64,000 nucleotides of DNA from Smittia aterrima (GCA_033063855.1 CP093829.1:22351537-22415536); one strand, 5' to 3'; numbered from the stretch's first letter, positions 25,305-37,075 are shown. A program made the numbers and translations. Notes: generated by a model from the letters alone, not told the origin.

Positions 25305-28300
25305 TCATTCGCTCTCACCGTCGTTCGTCTGAATGTTTTGAGTTTCTTCTGGAGAAGGTGGATCGTTAACGTAGATAACTGTGCCATCAAGTTTCTTTAC
25401 TGATGTTATGTAAGCTTTGCAATAAAAGCAAAGTTTAACACTCATCAGATGTTGAATGATGCAAGAATGACACGATTGATGATGACAAGGCTCGAATATG
25501 GAATCTGAAAGAAGTTTATTGCAATCTGCTGCCCTGGAGAGAGAATTTAAACGACTCACCATTCTGTTGAGCATAGCAAATGGAGCACAAAGCGTCTTCT
25601 GACACAATTGTTGTTTCTGAAAGCAGCGACTGTCGCATCTGAAGAATTTCAATTAAATTCTTAACTTTTTCGATCTCGATTCCATTTACATGAGTCATGT
25701 CTGGAAAGTTAACAAAATTAAATTTTACACATTCGCGAACTCAAAAGGTCGATTAACTTACAATCAGCAAGTTTGAACTTCAAGATTGGCGGATCATGTT
25801 TCATTGTTCTTTCGCTGAGAATTCGATGCGAAGGCGTCTTCCTGATTTCGCTTGTCAAAGGATCTACGAATCGATTCAACTTTGGATCGAAGTTTCCTCG
25901 CGGTTGGTTCGTCGGCAAGTGAATCGAAGATTTAATTTCGCCAAGAGCAAACTCCAAACAAGCAACTTGGAAACTTGAATCGGTGAGAATGATACGAGAA
26001 ACTTTGGGTAACTTAGCCAACGATCCATCAAAGTTCATTTCATCTTTCATGAGTCCGAGAAGAATTCCAAGTGCAGCAGTTAAAATAGCGAAATGAGTTA
26101 CTCCAGTCAAATCGGGCAAGCAAAGATCGATGACGAATTGAAAGCAAGAAGGTGGAACAGTCACTCTCGCCAAAACTTGAATAATCAACTGACAAACTCT
26201 TGCCAACAAATTGTCGCTGTTAGGTCTCGAAGAGTCTTTGAAAATGTCTGGAGCGATTGTGACGATCATCTCGAGAGCGCGCATCAATGAGATTGTGAGA
26301 TCAAAACACATCGAGCAAATCTTCAATTGCTTTGGATCGGGCAGTGGCGCTTGGTTGTCGCGTTGAAGCAAATTTTCGATATCCTGAAGAATGTGAATAA
26401 ATTCTGAGAATGCCCAATTAAGTTGCGTGAGCAATGAGTTGAGGAATCCGGTGCTGTAATGTTCGTCTTCAGTCAACACTTGACTAATTAGTCGTTGAAA
26501 ATGTTGGCTGGGATAAGCGGGGGCGATTAAATGAAGCAATCCAGTGTGTGAGCTATTCTTCTGACGACCTCGAGCAAGAGCGAGAGTTGGAGTGACTTGA
26601 CTGGCGTCTTGGAAAATGCAAGGTTGACGAGGATCGCGAAAAGCGAAGCCTTCTCCAAGCCAAAAGCGAAGCATGATCCAGTTACTTTGTCCCCAAGCTC
26701 TGTTCTCATATTTTCTTAACAAAGCTCGAACTAAAAGCAGTTGAGCTTCTTCTGAGCATCCCTCGAGAGCTTTAACTCCCGCTTCATGACAAGTTAATGT
26801 TCCAAGAGCTTGAATGAGCGCATCCTTGCACGAAGCGATAATCACTCGAGTGTCTGCGAGGTGACTACTAAGAAACTCTGCGGCATCGTCAATCAACTTC
26901 TGATTCGTCGTTAAATTATGTTGAACTCCAGAATCATGAAAACTAAAATCGAGTATTGTGTCTAACAGCAGCGGAAGTGCAGTCACGTAATTCTCCGGAA
27001 CAAACGAGAACAGCACACCTGATGTTGATGCTTCGGCGATTGTTCTGAAGACGCAACCAGTGAGCCAGCAAAGAAGATTTCGACGAGGTTCACCAAGAGC
27101 CACAGATCGATACCAAGCCTGCTTACGAGCAAGTTCGATTGATCGTTTCTAAAATAAAATTTCATGAAATAATTTAAAAGTTAAAGAAAATTTCTAACTC
27201 TACCGCAAAGATATTTTTCCTCTCGAGGAATCGTTCCGACAGTTCCCTCAAGATTTCATCTTGAGATGAGCTCACTCCTTCAATGGAATTTTTAAACTCT
27301 TCCAAATTCTTGAGCACTTCATCTCGGCAATGTTTCGTTTCAATGAGAATGTTCGATAAATGTGAGATGTTGTCTCGTAGATCAGCAATCATGACAACGT
27401 ATTTGTAGGCCACGCTGTGGTAAAACATGATACAGCAATCGATGATCTCGCATATCGATTGATGATTCTCGAGATTTCCTGATGAAACTGGAACATCGTG
27501 ACTTGGATCGTTCATCATATTTCGTACAAGCGAGTAGGTTCCCGTTCCACTATTCGACACTAAGAACATCGTTGAATAAATATCGCGGAGGAAATTCGTT
27601 TGTTCTTGTGGTTGAGGAATAGGCTCGTGATTCGGGCCAAGCTCTTGCATCAATTCTGTCTTAAAGACTTTGTTTAGATGAGACAATACGCCACCAACTC
27701 GATCGATCGAGCCGTAACTAAAAGCTCCGTTGTAAAAGTAACGATGATTGACAGTCAAATATTCCTGATTGATATTCTCTTCTTCGTGAAGTTGCTTGAC
27801 GATATCCAGAAGAAGGCAGAGAAGAGAGAGACCAATCGCTGGTTGAGTTGTCATATTGTACGAAGCCTAAAAATAGAAGAGATCGAATCAATAATTCATT
27901 GAAGATTCATTTCTTACCGAAACATTTTCCAAAGTGAAGCTTCTGAATCGACTCATGAAAATCTTTCTACTCGAAGGTGAATCTCCATTGCCATCTGTGT
28001 TGTTCAAAAGTGTCACGATCAATGTTTTTTGACGCATATAAAGTATCGATGTGTACGATTTCAGTTTTTCACAAGCTTCGAGATAAGTTTGCTTGTCACC
28101 ACCAAGACCTAAAGTCCAGATCGAATCATCGGGAAGTAGAAGCTCGAGAGTAGTTTCGTCAGGAGGTTTGATATAAAGAAACAGCGGCAAACAATTCTTC
28201 TTGAAGAATTTGTTCTCGAGGAAATACTTTCTCGTTTGAGTGTGATTACACAAACAAGTCAAGATGACGATGATCTTTCGCTGACTTTCGTATTCCAAAT

Positions 28301-29408
28301 CTGTTGGAGTTTCTTTGAACGATGATAAGAGGAAGTTGAGCAACCGTTTAAGAAAGATCTTAATTTCTGCATCTTCCATGTTCGTCCAAAGCAATGAAAG
28401 AAAAGCTTCGAGAGTGCTACCAACTTCTCCTGGTTGAATCAATGAATTGATGTTGATTGTACTTTTCATCACGCACAGGTTTTGAACAATCTTCATGATC
28501 TTCTCTTCTACGATATACGAATTGAGCAGCAATGGCACCATTCGTTCAACGAGATTACTTGCGATCAGAATGTAGAACGAATCGATTGAGATATCGTTTG
28601 ATAACTTTGGAGCACTCGAAGAACTCTTTTGTTTTGAGGTGACAAGTCGAGCAATGTTGACGAGATATTCGAGCAAATAATCAGCTTGATAGAGCAATTT
28701 ATGAGGTGGACTTTGAAGAGGTTTGTAGCCTGGAACTGGATAACGAAATGGTGAACCTCCGAAGTTGGCAGTCAATGAATCGTTGAAAGCAAGCGAGACA
28801 GCCGGGAAAAGTGACAATCCAGGTCCTCGTTCAATATCTTCAAATGCAAGTCCTAAAGCGAGTCCATTGCGATAATACTCGATTGTTCCTTTATCCATGT
28901 CTAGACAGACTCCAAAGATATCTCCTGATCTCCAATATGGTCCGTAGTTCTTTGTGTAGACATGCCAAAGTCGTTTCTTCGAACCATCAAGCGCGTAGCT
29001 GTTTTTTGTATCGCCGACTCCTGTATCTTGTGTGAATTTACATTGAGAACTACAGAAGCCAATCTGCATTACGCCCTTCGACTTCAGCTGGACTTCATAC
29101 ATAAACTTCCCAGCAAAGATTGTTGCGTTTGCTTTGAGTGTCGAGAAAGCGGATTGACTGACAAGACTGAGTCGATCCTTTGATAGTTTAACAAGATTCG
29201 AAAGGTTGTCAGTGCTCTCAGTATCCCAAACGACGATTTTCCCGGGACAAATGATTTGATTGTCATTGCCATCTTCGAGTTCTTTAAAGTTTTCCAATTT
29301 CTCGTCGAGGAAACTGTTTGCTACGTCGAGGCTGCTCGCAAAGTCCGTTGTCTCATCTCGTCTGAACGACACACCGAAAATATTTGACAGAGTTCGACAA
29401 TAGTCCAT
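25305..29408 (-). CDS. RNF123: E3 ubiquitin ligase RNF123/KPC1
   Basis: Five exons on the minus strand, 29408-27918, 27866-27204, 27148-25762, 25700-25560 and 25504-25305, giving 1,293 residues (human RNF123 1,314). A SPRY domain lies near residues 90-230 (FMYEVQLKSKGVMQIGFCSS, GVGDTKNSYALDG, YPVPGYKPLQ). A long helical middle follows (for example QLNWAFSEFIHILQDIE). A C-terminal C3HC4 RING has Cys1218, Cys1221, Cys1233, His1235, Cys1238, Cys1241, Cys1252 and Cys1255. In mammals KPC1 ubiquitinates p27Kip1 and processes p105 NF-kB with KPC2; the fly-lineage substrate is not known to me. All metal ligands are present. The start at 29408 is the first ATG before a long open exon, 149 bp from the divergent KAT14 start, suggesting a shared promoter. 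Confidence 0.95.
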
Positions 29409-29557
29409 GGTTTCATTTAATTTAACACAGAATATCGAAAATTAACTTGGAACGAATTCATGGAGAAAATTTTCTCGGAAAATCGTTTTCGCGACTGAAC
29501 GCACACTGAGGCAAAGAATTCAACTGAACGAAGCCAAATGTAAACAAATCGAAAGAA
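29409..29557. promoter_or_regulatory. Probable bidirectional promoter between RNF123 and KAT14
   Basis: Only 149 bp separate the two divergent start codons, so both 5' UTRs and core promoters must lie in or overlap this interval. No clear TATA box is visible, as expected for housekeeping genes. Confidence 0.6.
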
Positions 29558-31052
29558 ATGTCTGAGATTTGTAGTTATTGCGAAGAGAAAATCGCCGGTG
29601 ATGGCCTTTCCTGCTTGAGATGTTCAAGCTTAGTGCACACTTGGTGTCTAAAGCAACTGCCAGAGCGCGGATTCCTGATCGGCGACGTTTTCTTTGATTT
29701 CACTTGCAAGAGATGCGGAAAAGAAGAAATCAAACGAAGAAAACTTCAATGGTGAGTGAAACGATTAAATATCTTTGAACTCATCTCAGTTCAGAATTTA
29801 TTTTAGGATTATGATCGTCATCATTACTTTGCACAATCTCGCGCAGCGTTCACCTGGCCTAGCAAACGAAGAACATTTTCACTTCCGTACTCACATCACG
29901 AATTTCATCGACAAAAACTGGGACTCGTTCTTTTTTAAAGAGACGAGAAGAAAAAGAAAGAATCTTTTGGGGACAATTGCGGGGATTTTATCGCAGCATT
30001 CACCTGAAATATTTTCTTCCGGGACAGAAGTAATTGGATCAATCGGTTGGTGGAAACTTACACACGCTAAATGGAGTCCAATCGAATACGAGAAGTTCAT
30101 TCAAAGTAAATCTAAGCGAGCTTTAGATTCAGAAGACACAGACGATGATGTGAAAGCAAAGCGGATGAAGACTGAGACAGATATGTTTTCTCTTTGGGAA
30201 GAATCGAATGAATTTGATCTTGACATCGAGCCAATAAATGAAGAGACTGATTTGATATTTCCCGAACCTGGTGCAAGTCGCAACGAGGCTCTTGAAGAAT
30301 CAGAAGAAATTTTAGAGATTGAAGATTTAGATAATTCTCTTCGTTCCTTTAAGATCAAGACGGAAGTTTGTAGATCAGCAAATATTAAATCTCCACAAGA
30401 AAGTCTCCTTCTCGATCGATATCGCGTGAGCACGAAAGAAAATCTTCAATCACTTGTAGTGGGTCCGTCATTACACGAACGTTTCCACTCGCCTCTTACT
30501 GGCAGAATTCTTCATCCATTCATTTATCGTGACAAGAAAACATTTCCTCGATGGCTGAAACTAATGTGCGAAATGAAGTTCGTCGTCAATGGAAAAACGC
30601 CTGAGAGATCAACTATCGACTTTTGCTATGCAAGACCTCATCACCTGGCAGCTGTCAACAGTTTACTTCAAAAAGAATTTTGGCCCAGCATCGACATGAG
30701 CGAGAGCTTGAATTATCCCGACTTCACAGTGGTCGCTTTGTATAAGAAACTCGTCGTTGGATGCGCATTTCTAGTTCCCGATGCTTGTCACAACGAAGCT
30801 TACATTTCGTTTCTTGCTGTTCGGCCTGGATGGGATCGTTCCGGCATTGCCTCGTTTATGCTGTATCATCTCACACAGACCTCACATGGTAAAGACATTA
30901 CATTGCATGTCTCAGCGAGCAATCCCGCGATCTGTCTCTACCAAAAATTTGGATTCAAAACAGAAGAACTCGTGTTGGGATTTTATGAAAAATATTTGCC
31001 GCCAGATTCGCCTCATAGTCCACACGCTCTCTTTCTCCGACTCGCCAGGTAG
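29558..31052 (+). CDS. Atac2: Histone acetyltransferase KAT14/Atac2 of the ATAC complex
   Basis: Two exons, 29558-29751 and 29807-31052, giving 479 residues. KAT14 (CSRP2BP) is a GNAT acetyltransferase subunit of the metazoan ATAC co-activator complex. The N-terminus is a Cys-rich zinc-binding region (CSYCEEK, CLRCSS, FTCKRCG) that parallels human KAT14 FCDKCQKW and FTCSDC. Then come the segments WIMIVIITLHNLAQ and GSIGWWKLTHAKW, matching WQQVVMLAMYNL and GEPGWWKLVH of the human protein. An acidic disordered middle follows. The C-terminal GNAT domain covers about residues 320-479 (ARPHHLAAVNSLL, FLAVRPGWDRSGIASFMLYH, ASNPAICLYQKFGF, FYEKYL). The acetyl-CoA loop reads RPGWDRSGIAS, a Q/R-x-x-G-x-G/A variant. 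It diverges from RNF123. Confidence 0.94.
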
Positions 31053-31918
31053 ACGTTTGTTGATCACATTTTGCCGTCTATTTTTATCAACTTCGCGTGG
31101 GCCTCTCCGAGTCGATGTTTAAATTATGGTTCAAATATTTTTTTCCTCTTCGCAAGTCGTTGGGCTTACAATCTGAGCGTTTCTTTGAATGAACGAAAAT
31201 ATTTTGGGAATCAAAGTGAAACCGGTTGTTTGCATCATTGGTTTGAACAGCAGCACCAGATGTGAACTTATTTGCATGTGGCGCTCGATGTAGCCAAAGA
31301 TTCTCCTCCACTCGCGCTTAATTGTACTGTAACGATTTTTAGAAAACAAAATCGATTCGCGGAGCGCTGCTCAGTCGCTCCCGCGTGCTGAATCAATAAA
31401 CATCGTCGTAAACCTTCACAGACGATCGCGAGTTTTTCTGATTCTTCTTTGGGTTAGCATTCGTTCAATTCGCGAGTCAGACGAGAAATCTTTTTGAGGC
31501 TGCTAGTGAAAAGTTCTCTCGAAAGCAAAATAAAGCCAATTAATTGAGGGGAGAAAATTCTTTATTAATTAAGTAGCCTCGAATTAACTTCAAACATTTT
31601 CCAATGCGGCTTTTGTGGTGTGGTTGGCGTTCATCTCTCTCTCCCTCTTCTACTCGTGGTTGATATCGAAATTTATTGTGCAATAATAATTTTTTATGCG
31701 TAATTTATGAAAAAAAAATATGAGTCGGTGAAATAAACAACGTTTCTCGGATCATTTGTCGAACGTAATTTCATTGAAACTCACTTCGAGCGCAATTAAA
31801 AAGCTTTTTTATCGGCGACGAAAGCAAACTGCGAGGCGAAATGAATGAAATTTCATTAAACCTCACAACGTTTTCGCGATATTTTTAAACCAATGACACA
31901 ATGAATGAAAGATAAATG

Positions 31919-31956
31919 TATAAATATTCATATTCGGCAGTGGCGTTGCGTCAGTT
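31919..31956 (+). promoter_or_regulatory. Candidate TATA plus initiator core promoter, plus strand
   Basis: TATAAATA at 31919-31926 is followed 32 nt later by TCAGTT (31951-31956), an exact match to the insect initiator TCAGTY. The spacing is slightly longer than the ideal 30-31 nt to +1. Downstream sequence is ORF-free to a donor-like CAAG|GTAAAA near 32546. The transcript it would serve is unknown: possibly a remote 5' exon of the DnaJ gene, or a non-coding RNA. Confidence 0.3.
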
Positions 31957-34900
31957 TGGTGTCGCGGATTTTTTCCCAATGGAATTTCTTGGATTTATAA
32001 AAATTTCGATGAATTAAGTTAATGTCCCCTGTGGTGATTAAAGCATGCAGCTGTGTTGCTTATGCCCCTCTTCCATGTGTGAATACTCTTTCTTGTGATC
32101 TTGTGTATTTATCTTAATCGTTATGTGATTCAATTGAAGTTTAACGACGATGTGAGTGCGAACGAGAGTCGCGTATGAAGAGAAAGAAAAGTTGTTGATC
32201 GTGGGACACTCAAGAGACGTTTTGCGTGTATGTTTGAAGGTGGATTGTCGAGAGAGAAGCATTTAATAATCGTCAGACCTCAAAAGATTTCGCACCCGCC
32301 TTCGTACGGAAAAGATTCTCGAGTCATCTCGCGTTTTTTAAAATTAGAAGACGAGAGAGAGAATTTTTCACGAAAATTTTCTTTTTGAATTCCGCAGTTC
32401 GTCGGATCATTGCGATCAGTTTCGGTCGTAGCGAGCATGTGACGGTGGAGCACTTCACGAGATGGAGGAAATTTAAAAGTGAAGCAAAATGTGCTGATTG
32501 AGTTAAAAAGAAGTGTCGAAAGTTCCTTGGAAATAAATTTTCAAGGTAAAATATTAAAATAAAAAGAAGAAAAGAAAAATATCTGAAGAAGGTGAAAGAG
32601 ATCGCAAGGCGAGATCCAAGTGTTTATTGAGAAAAAAGAAGCTTCAAGTTAAGTGACGATAAAAATTGCAGAAATTTCAGTTTCGGATTCGACTAAAAAG
32701 GTAATTTCACGAAGCACGCGAAGACGAACTCAACTCTTTTAAACAAAAACTGAAATGTTTGTTTTTGTTGATGAATCATTAGAGCGGAGATTATTTTTAA
32801 ACTCTTGCCGATTGGCATTGAAAGTCTCGAGATTTATAACGGGCCGTGCGCGCGGAGCAGAAAGTGCCTCAAGATGATTGGATAAATGACGAGTTTCTCA
32901 TGAAAATAGAATCAAAAGGAGAGCGGTGGGCAGGCTCAAGCATTAAGTAATCGCAATGAAATCAGACAAGACTCATGAGCCTTTTAAAGGCAAAGCTAGA
33001 GAGAAGTACGCGCCAAAATAAGAATAAGACGAGGTCACTTAAGTACAAAACATCGGCTTGAGATTGATTTCCGTTCGAGCGGTTGTTGAACTGTCTTGAG
33101 TCCGATCGTAAAGCTTTCCTCGATGTCACAAATAAATCTTTGATGTCGTAAACTAGTTAAAACGATAAGAAGTCACGACACTAAGTCGAAGTGTGATCGG
33201 TTAATCCGGACGCACAACCAACTCATCGAATAATCTCCACCCTCATGATTTACGATTCTAGAATTCGCCAATAAATTTCAATTCGCTGACTCACGCCTCA
33301 AGATCACGAGCAAGAAAAGTTACCGAAAAAAAAATTGTTCACCACACAGACCTAAGTCGAATCTTGTCGCAGACATTCCAAGCTCTGATATTTCAAGTTT
33401 CCATCTATGGCAAAGCCATAAAGCAAGAAGATCTCATAAAATTAAAGTTTCGTCAAGTCACGGATTTTATTTCTTCCAAGTGAGACTCGTTATCGCATGA
33501 CAAGTTGCAGTTTAAGGTAATCAGAATCAATTGCCATCACAACATTCGCTTCCTGTTACGGACTCTAAAGTTTTCATCTGCATATTTAATTAATTAGCTG
33601 ACAAACAAAGACAACTGACGTTCGAATTCGCATCGTCGGAGGTCAATGACGAGACAACAATGTCGGCTCGTCCCATTGCGCGTTGAGTTTTAAAGTCAAG
33701 TCCACCGTAAACAAGCTTGTTGCTTCTCAATTTAGACATCTCGCCACATCAACGACCCAATTCGGTGTTAATTAAGCTTTGATAAAGAAAAGCTGCTTCG
33801 TGGTAATCAGCCAAAAAGCATTATTCAACAAACACGGCTTGCGAACGTGAGACTAATTAATCATCGCTTGAGCTCCTTGCGGCTTTAAAGTTCGACCGAG
33901 AAAGCTCTTTTTTCCTTGGAGTTTGTGTTCAATTTGTATGCGCGAAGTGGTGAAAAAATTTCCTTAAAAAGTTCATAAATCAAAGTCGAACATGGACAAA
34001 GATGTAAAAGCCTCGGGAGAGTTTATGAGCCCGGAGGAGACAGGTTTTTCTACCTTCACGAAGGCTCAGTGCGTCGACGAAGGTGAAATATCTCTTCGTT
34101 CTTTTTTAAGGTGCGGGGGCAGTTTGAGTTAATCTCTTTCTCACATGACGAGCCGCTTCTCGTAAGTTCTAGTCAAGGTCGAGACGATGACAATCTCCAT
34201 CATCTCTCCATCTGGCGCGGAAAGCTTTTCCAATTAATCTTAATTGAAGCGACAATCGCGTTAACAAATCCTGGCTCCGTCAAAGCTTTGCAACGACGTT
34301 GACGTTGAAAAACTGAAAACATCTGCAAGGCTCTCGCTAAAAGAACAAGAAAATTGTTTGCCAAAAATAAACTGAAATTCTTTTTCCATCGTGTGGCGAC
34401 ATCATCAACGATCGAGTGTGTTTGCTTGCTGCATGAAACCGGTGTGACCCGTCACTAAATATTTGCTTTTGCCTCGCCGCTTCCTACGTTTGTGCGGAGA
34501 ATTTTCCTGGGAAAATGTCAGGAAAAGTTTGTTGTCGTGATTGAAGTGACAGCAGAACCTTGAGTGCTTCGAGTTTATGAATTTGTTTTCCGATGGATTA
34601 AAGCTTTGAACTCTTGCTAAGTAGCGAAGCGAATAAGTCAGCGCACTCAGTTCCGAAACAAGAAACTTTTTCTGGTTAGTTTCATTTTGGTGATGACAGC
34701 TAACTACTCGACTGTAAACATGATATAAAAGGGTGAAGTGTTAAATGCTCTTCCCTCGCTCAAGACTTTCCTAACTCGACCCTTTCTCACATCAATCAGA
34801 ATCAATGTTTCCAGATGTAACGAATTAATTAGCAGAAAATCTTCCGCCGGCATCGACGCAATAAATCAGAAAGATCTTTGTGTGTGAAATTTCCAATTAA

Positions 34901-35476
34901 ATGCTAATTAATTTTTTTCTCAGTCGCTTCATCGAGTGATAAGCGTGTGGGAAGTTTCCTCGCCTCGTTTAAATTGTTCTGTGATTAATGGAGGCCTTTC
35001 TTTAAAATTAACTCGAAAGTGAATGGTCAATGTCGCTGCTCGTTGAAATCATCCAGATCGATTAATTCACTTTCATGTTGAAGTTCCTCGTCGTCTGAAG
35101 TTCCAATTACGATGCGCATCAGTAACAAGCAAATCAATTAAAATAATCAATTGGACGTATTGAATGAAGGTCGGGATTGTTAAATTGTTATCTCAATTGA
35201 AAACTCTCGAACATCCGCAAGTGAGAGCATGTTATGAATTTTCAATCGCCGATGACAAATATTCGGATGAATGGAAATTAATTCACTGACAGCAAATGAC
35301 ATTGACAAACTTCTGCCCCGGCTGGAGAGATACAGAACATTGAAAATTTAACGCGTCAGTGCACTTCTTCAATGGCGCTATTGATATTTATTAGCGGCTC
35401 GACAGGGGTTTATGATCCATTATAAAGTTTCATCTCAAGCGAAGTAATTTGCACTTTCTTAATCTTCAAAGAATAC

Positions 35477-35482
35477 TTTATT
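35477..35482 (-). promoter_or_regulatory. Polyadenylation signal for H2A-variant copy A
   Basis: TTTATT on the plus strand, reading AATAAA on the minus strand, about 23 nt after the stop codon of copy A. Its presence, and the lack of a histone stem-loop, indicate a polyadenylated, non-canonical histone mRNA. Confidence 0.6.
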
Positions 35483-35504
35483 AACAAATCTTTTAACAAG
35501 TTAT

Positions 35505-36960
35505 TTAAACAACGCTTTTCTTAGCCTTTGCTTGCTTTGGGAACAAGACACTCTCGATGTGCGGGACGACTCCTCCCTGAGCAATAGTAACGTTCTTGAA
35601 CAATTCCTTGAGTTCGTCGTCTTGTTGAATGGCGAGATTCAAGTAACGTGGATTAATGCGTTTCTTTTTGTTGGCAACAGCAGCATTTCTAGCGACTTCA
35701 CCAACTTCTGCAACCAAATATTCCAATACAGCAGCGAGATAGACAGCAGCACCTGAGGAGAATAAAATGAATTAAGAAAAAGAAATCTTTTACATGTGCT
35801 TTGACCTAACCTCTCTGGATTTTGGGAGCGTAGCGTCCTTTCTTCAAGTTATTGCGGATTCTGGCAACTGGAAATATCAATCCTGCTTTCTTCGATTGAC
35901 CAATTCGTTTCTTTTCAACTGATATTGGAGGGCGCGATGTGAAAGTCGGAACATTTGCTTCATTGATTGGCAATGTGACTTGGTCTTCCTTTGCAACAGC
36001 TTTCTTACGTGGCTTCTTGGCAGCTGCTCGAGCCGGAACAACTTCTTCACTGATAGGCAATGTAGCCTCGTCTTCCTTTGCAACAGCTTTCTTACGTGGC
36101 TTCTTGGCAGCTGCTTGAGCCGGAACAACTTCTTCATTGATAGGCAATGTAGCTTCGTCTTCCTTTGTAACTTCTTTCTTGCGTGGCTGCTTACGAGTCT
36201 TCTTTGCAATTGGCTTCCCAGCTTGCTTACGTGGCTTCTTGGCAGCTGCTTGAGTCGGAACAACTTTTTCATTGATAGGCAATGTAGCCTGGTCTTCCTC
36301 TGCAACTTCTTCCTGCATACGAGGCTTCTTTGCGACTTGCTTTGCTTCATCGATAGGCAATTCTGCGACTTCTTCCTTAATTTCTCTTCGAGCATCAACG
36401 ATTGGTGATTTGGATCCGCGATCATCTGGTTTTGTAGCCTTTTCAATGACTCCTTCGTCATCAGAGGATTCTTCAGAAGAGCTATCAGATGAGTTATTAG
36501 ATGTGTCTTGTACGGTAATTGGCAATGACGATGCGTAAGAGGAATCTGATCCTTCCTCATTTTGAACGATGTTTGGGGAATTATTTTCCTTCTCAGCCGT
36601 CGATTTCTGCGATTTTATAAGTCGCTTCTTTGCAGCTGTTTGACTTAAAGTGACATTCGAATCGTTTGCTTCATCAATAGGCAATTCTGCGACTTGTTCT
36701 TTCCGATTTTCTTCTCGAGCATCATTAGCAGCGTCATTAACGGATTCTGCTACAGTTATATTCTCGATAGAGGAATCTAATTCCTCTTCATTTTCAACGT
36801 TAGCAGAATTGTTCTCCTTCCCAGCGTCGGAAGGCATTACTTTCTCCTGATGGATCTTTTCCAAATCAGGATCTTCGCCGAAAAGTTTCTGATTTTTCAA
36901 AATCAGGTCGCGAACATTTTTTGCCGAATTTGATTCCATTTCCTCTGCTTTTTGAGACAT
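35505..36960 (-). CDS. Histone H2A variant with ~355-residue N-terminal extension (copy A)
   Basis: Two exons, 36960-35811 and 35752-35505 (phase 1, 58-nt intron), giving 465 residues. The histone fold begins near residue 357 (KKAGLIFPVARIRNNLKKGR) and continues across the intron with AAVYLAAVLEYLVAEVGE, RINPRYLNLAIQQDDEL and VTIAQGGVVPHIESVLFPK. The six H2A acidic-patch positions read E, E, E, D, D, E, so the patch is kept. The extension is acidic and Ser/Glu-rich at first, with two KEN motifs (residues 48-50 and 124-126) and repeated LPI cores. It ends in tandem 29-residue repeats with AAAKKPRKK, like a linker-histone tail. FTSRPPISVEKKR joins tail to fold. Canonical H2A is about 124 residues and intronless. 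The fold is a mosaic: VTIAQGG is H2A-like and VxPHI is H2A.Z-like. It is the longest of three paralogs. An open frame of this length argues against a pseudogene. The function is unknown; chromatin incorporation is inferred. Confidence 0.88.
35956..36306 (-). repeat. Tandem 29-residue coding repeats in the tail of H2A copy A
   Basis: Residues 263-291 and 292-320 are two near-identical 29-residue units: (T/A)KEDEATLPI, (N/S)EEVVPA, then AAAKKPRKK. They are preceded by a related unit at 219-245 followed by an extra Lys/Arg-rich insert (to 262), and followed by a partial unit at 321-335. The DNA repeat is 87 nt. The basic cores resemble linker histone H1 tails. The acidic-hydrophobic LPI part also occurs earlier in the tail. 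Confidence 0.85.
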
Positions 36961-37075
36961 TTAATCTTATTCAGATGCTGTGCAGGCTTACCAATGAATT
37001 ACAGTATTTTTTGGAGTACTTTAATCTTGATTTCTATGTTAAATTTAAGTTTTCTCTGGAGCTCGTTGGGTAAAA

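Larger units (their letters stand above)
31053..35504. other. Non-coding tract downstream of KAT14
   Basis: About 4.4 kb with almost no ORF above 60 codons, in particular 32.3-35.5 kb. No exon of a known protein was recognised. It includes two promoter-like initiator motifs (near 31.95 and 32.42 kb) and may contain a 5' non-coding exon (see the separate entry). Confidence 0.5.

Noticed and set aside
34724..34730. Perfect TATAAAA box followed by GGG
   Set aside because: No initiator at the right distance and no downstream ORF. A lone TATA string is expected by chance in AT-rich DNA.
35505..36960. Copy A as a decaying pseudogene
   Set aside because: A 465-codon frame with intact splice sites, a maintained acidic patch, a polyadenylation signal and in-frame repeats argues against decay, although expression is unproven.
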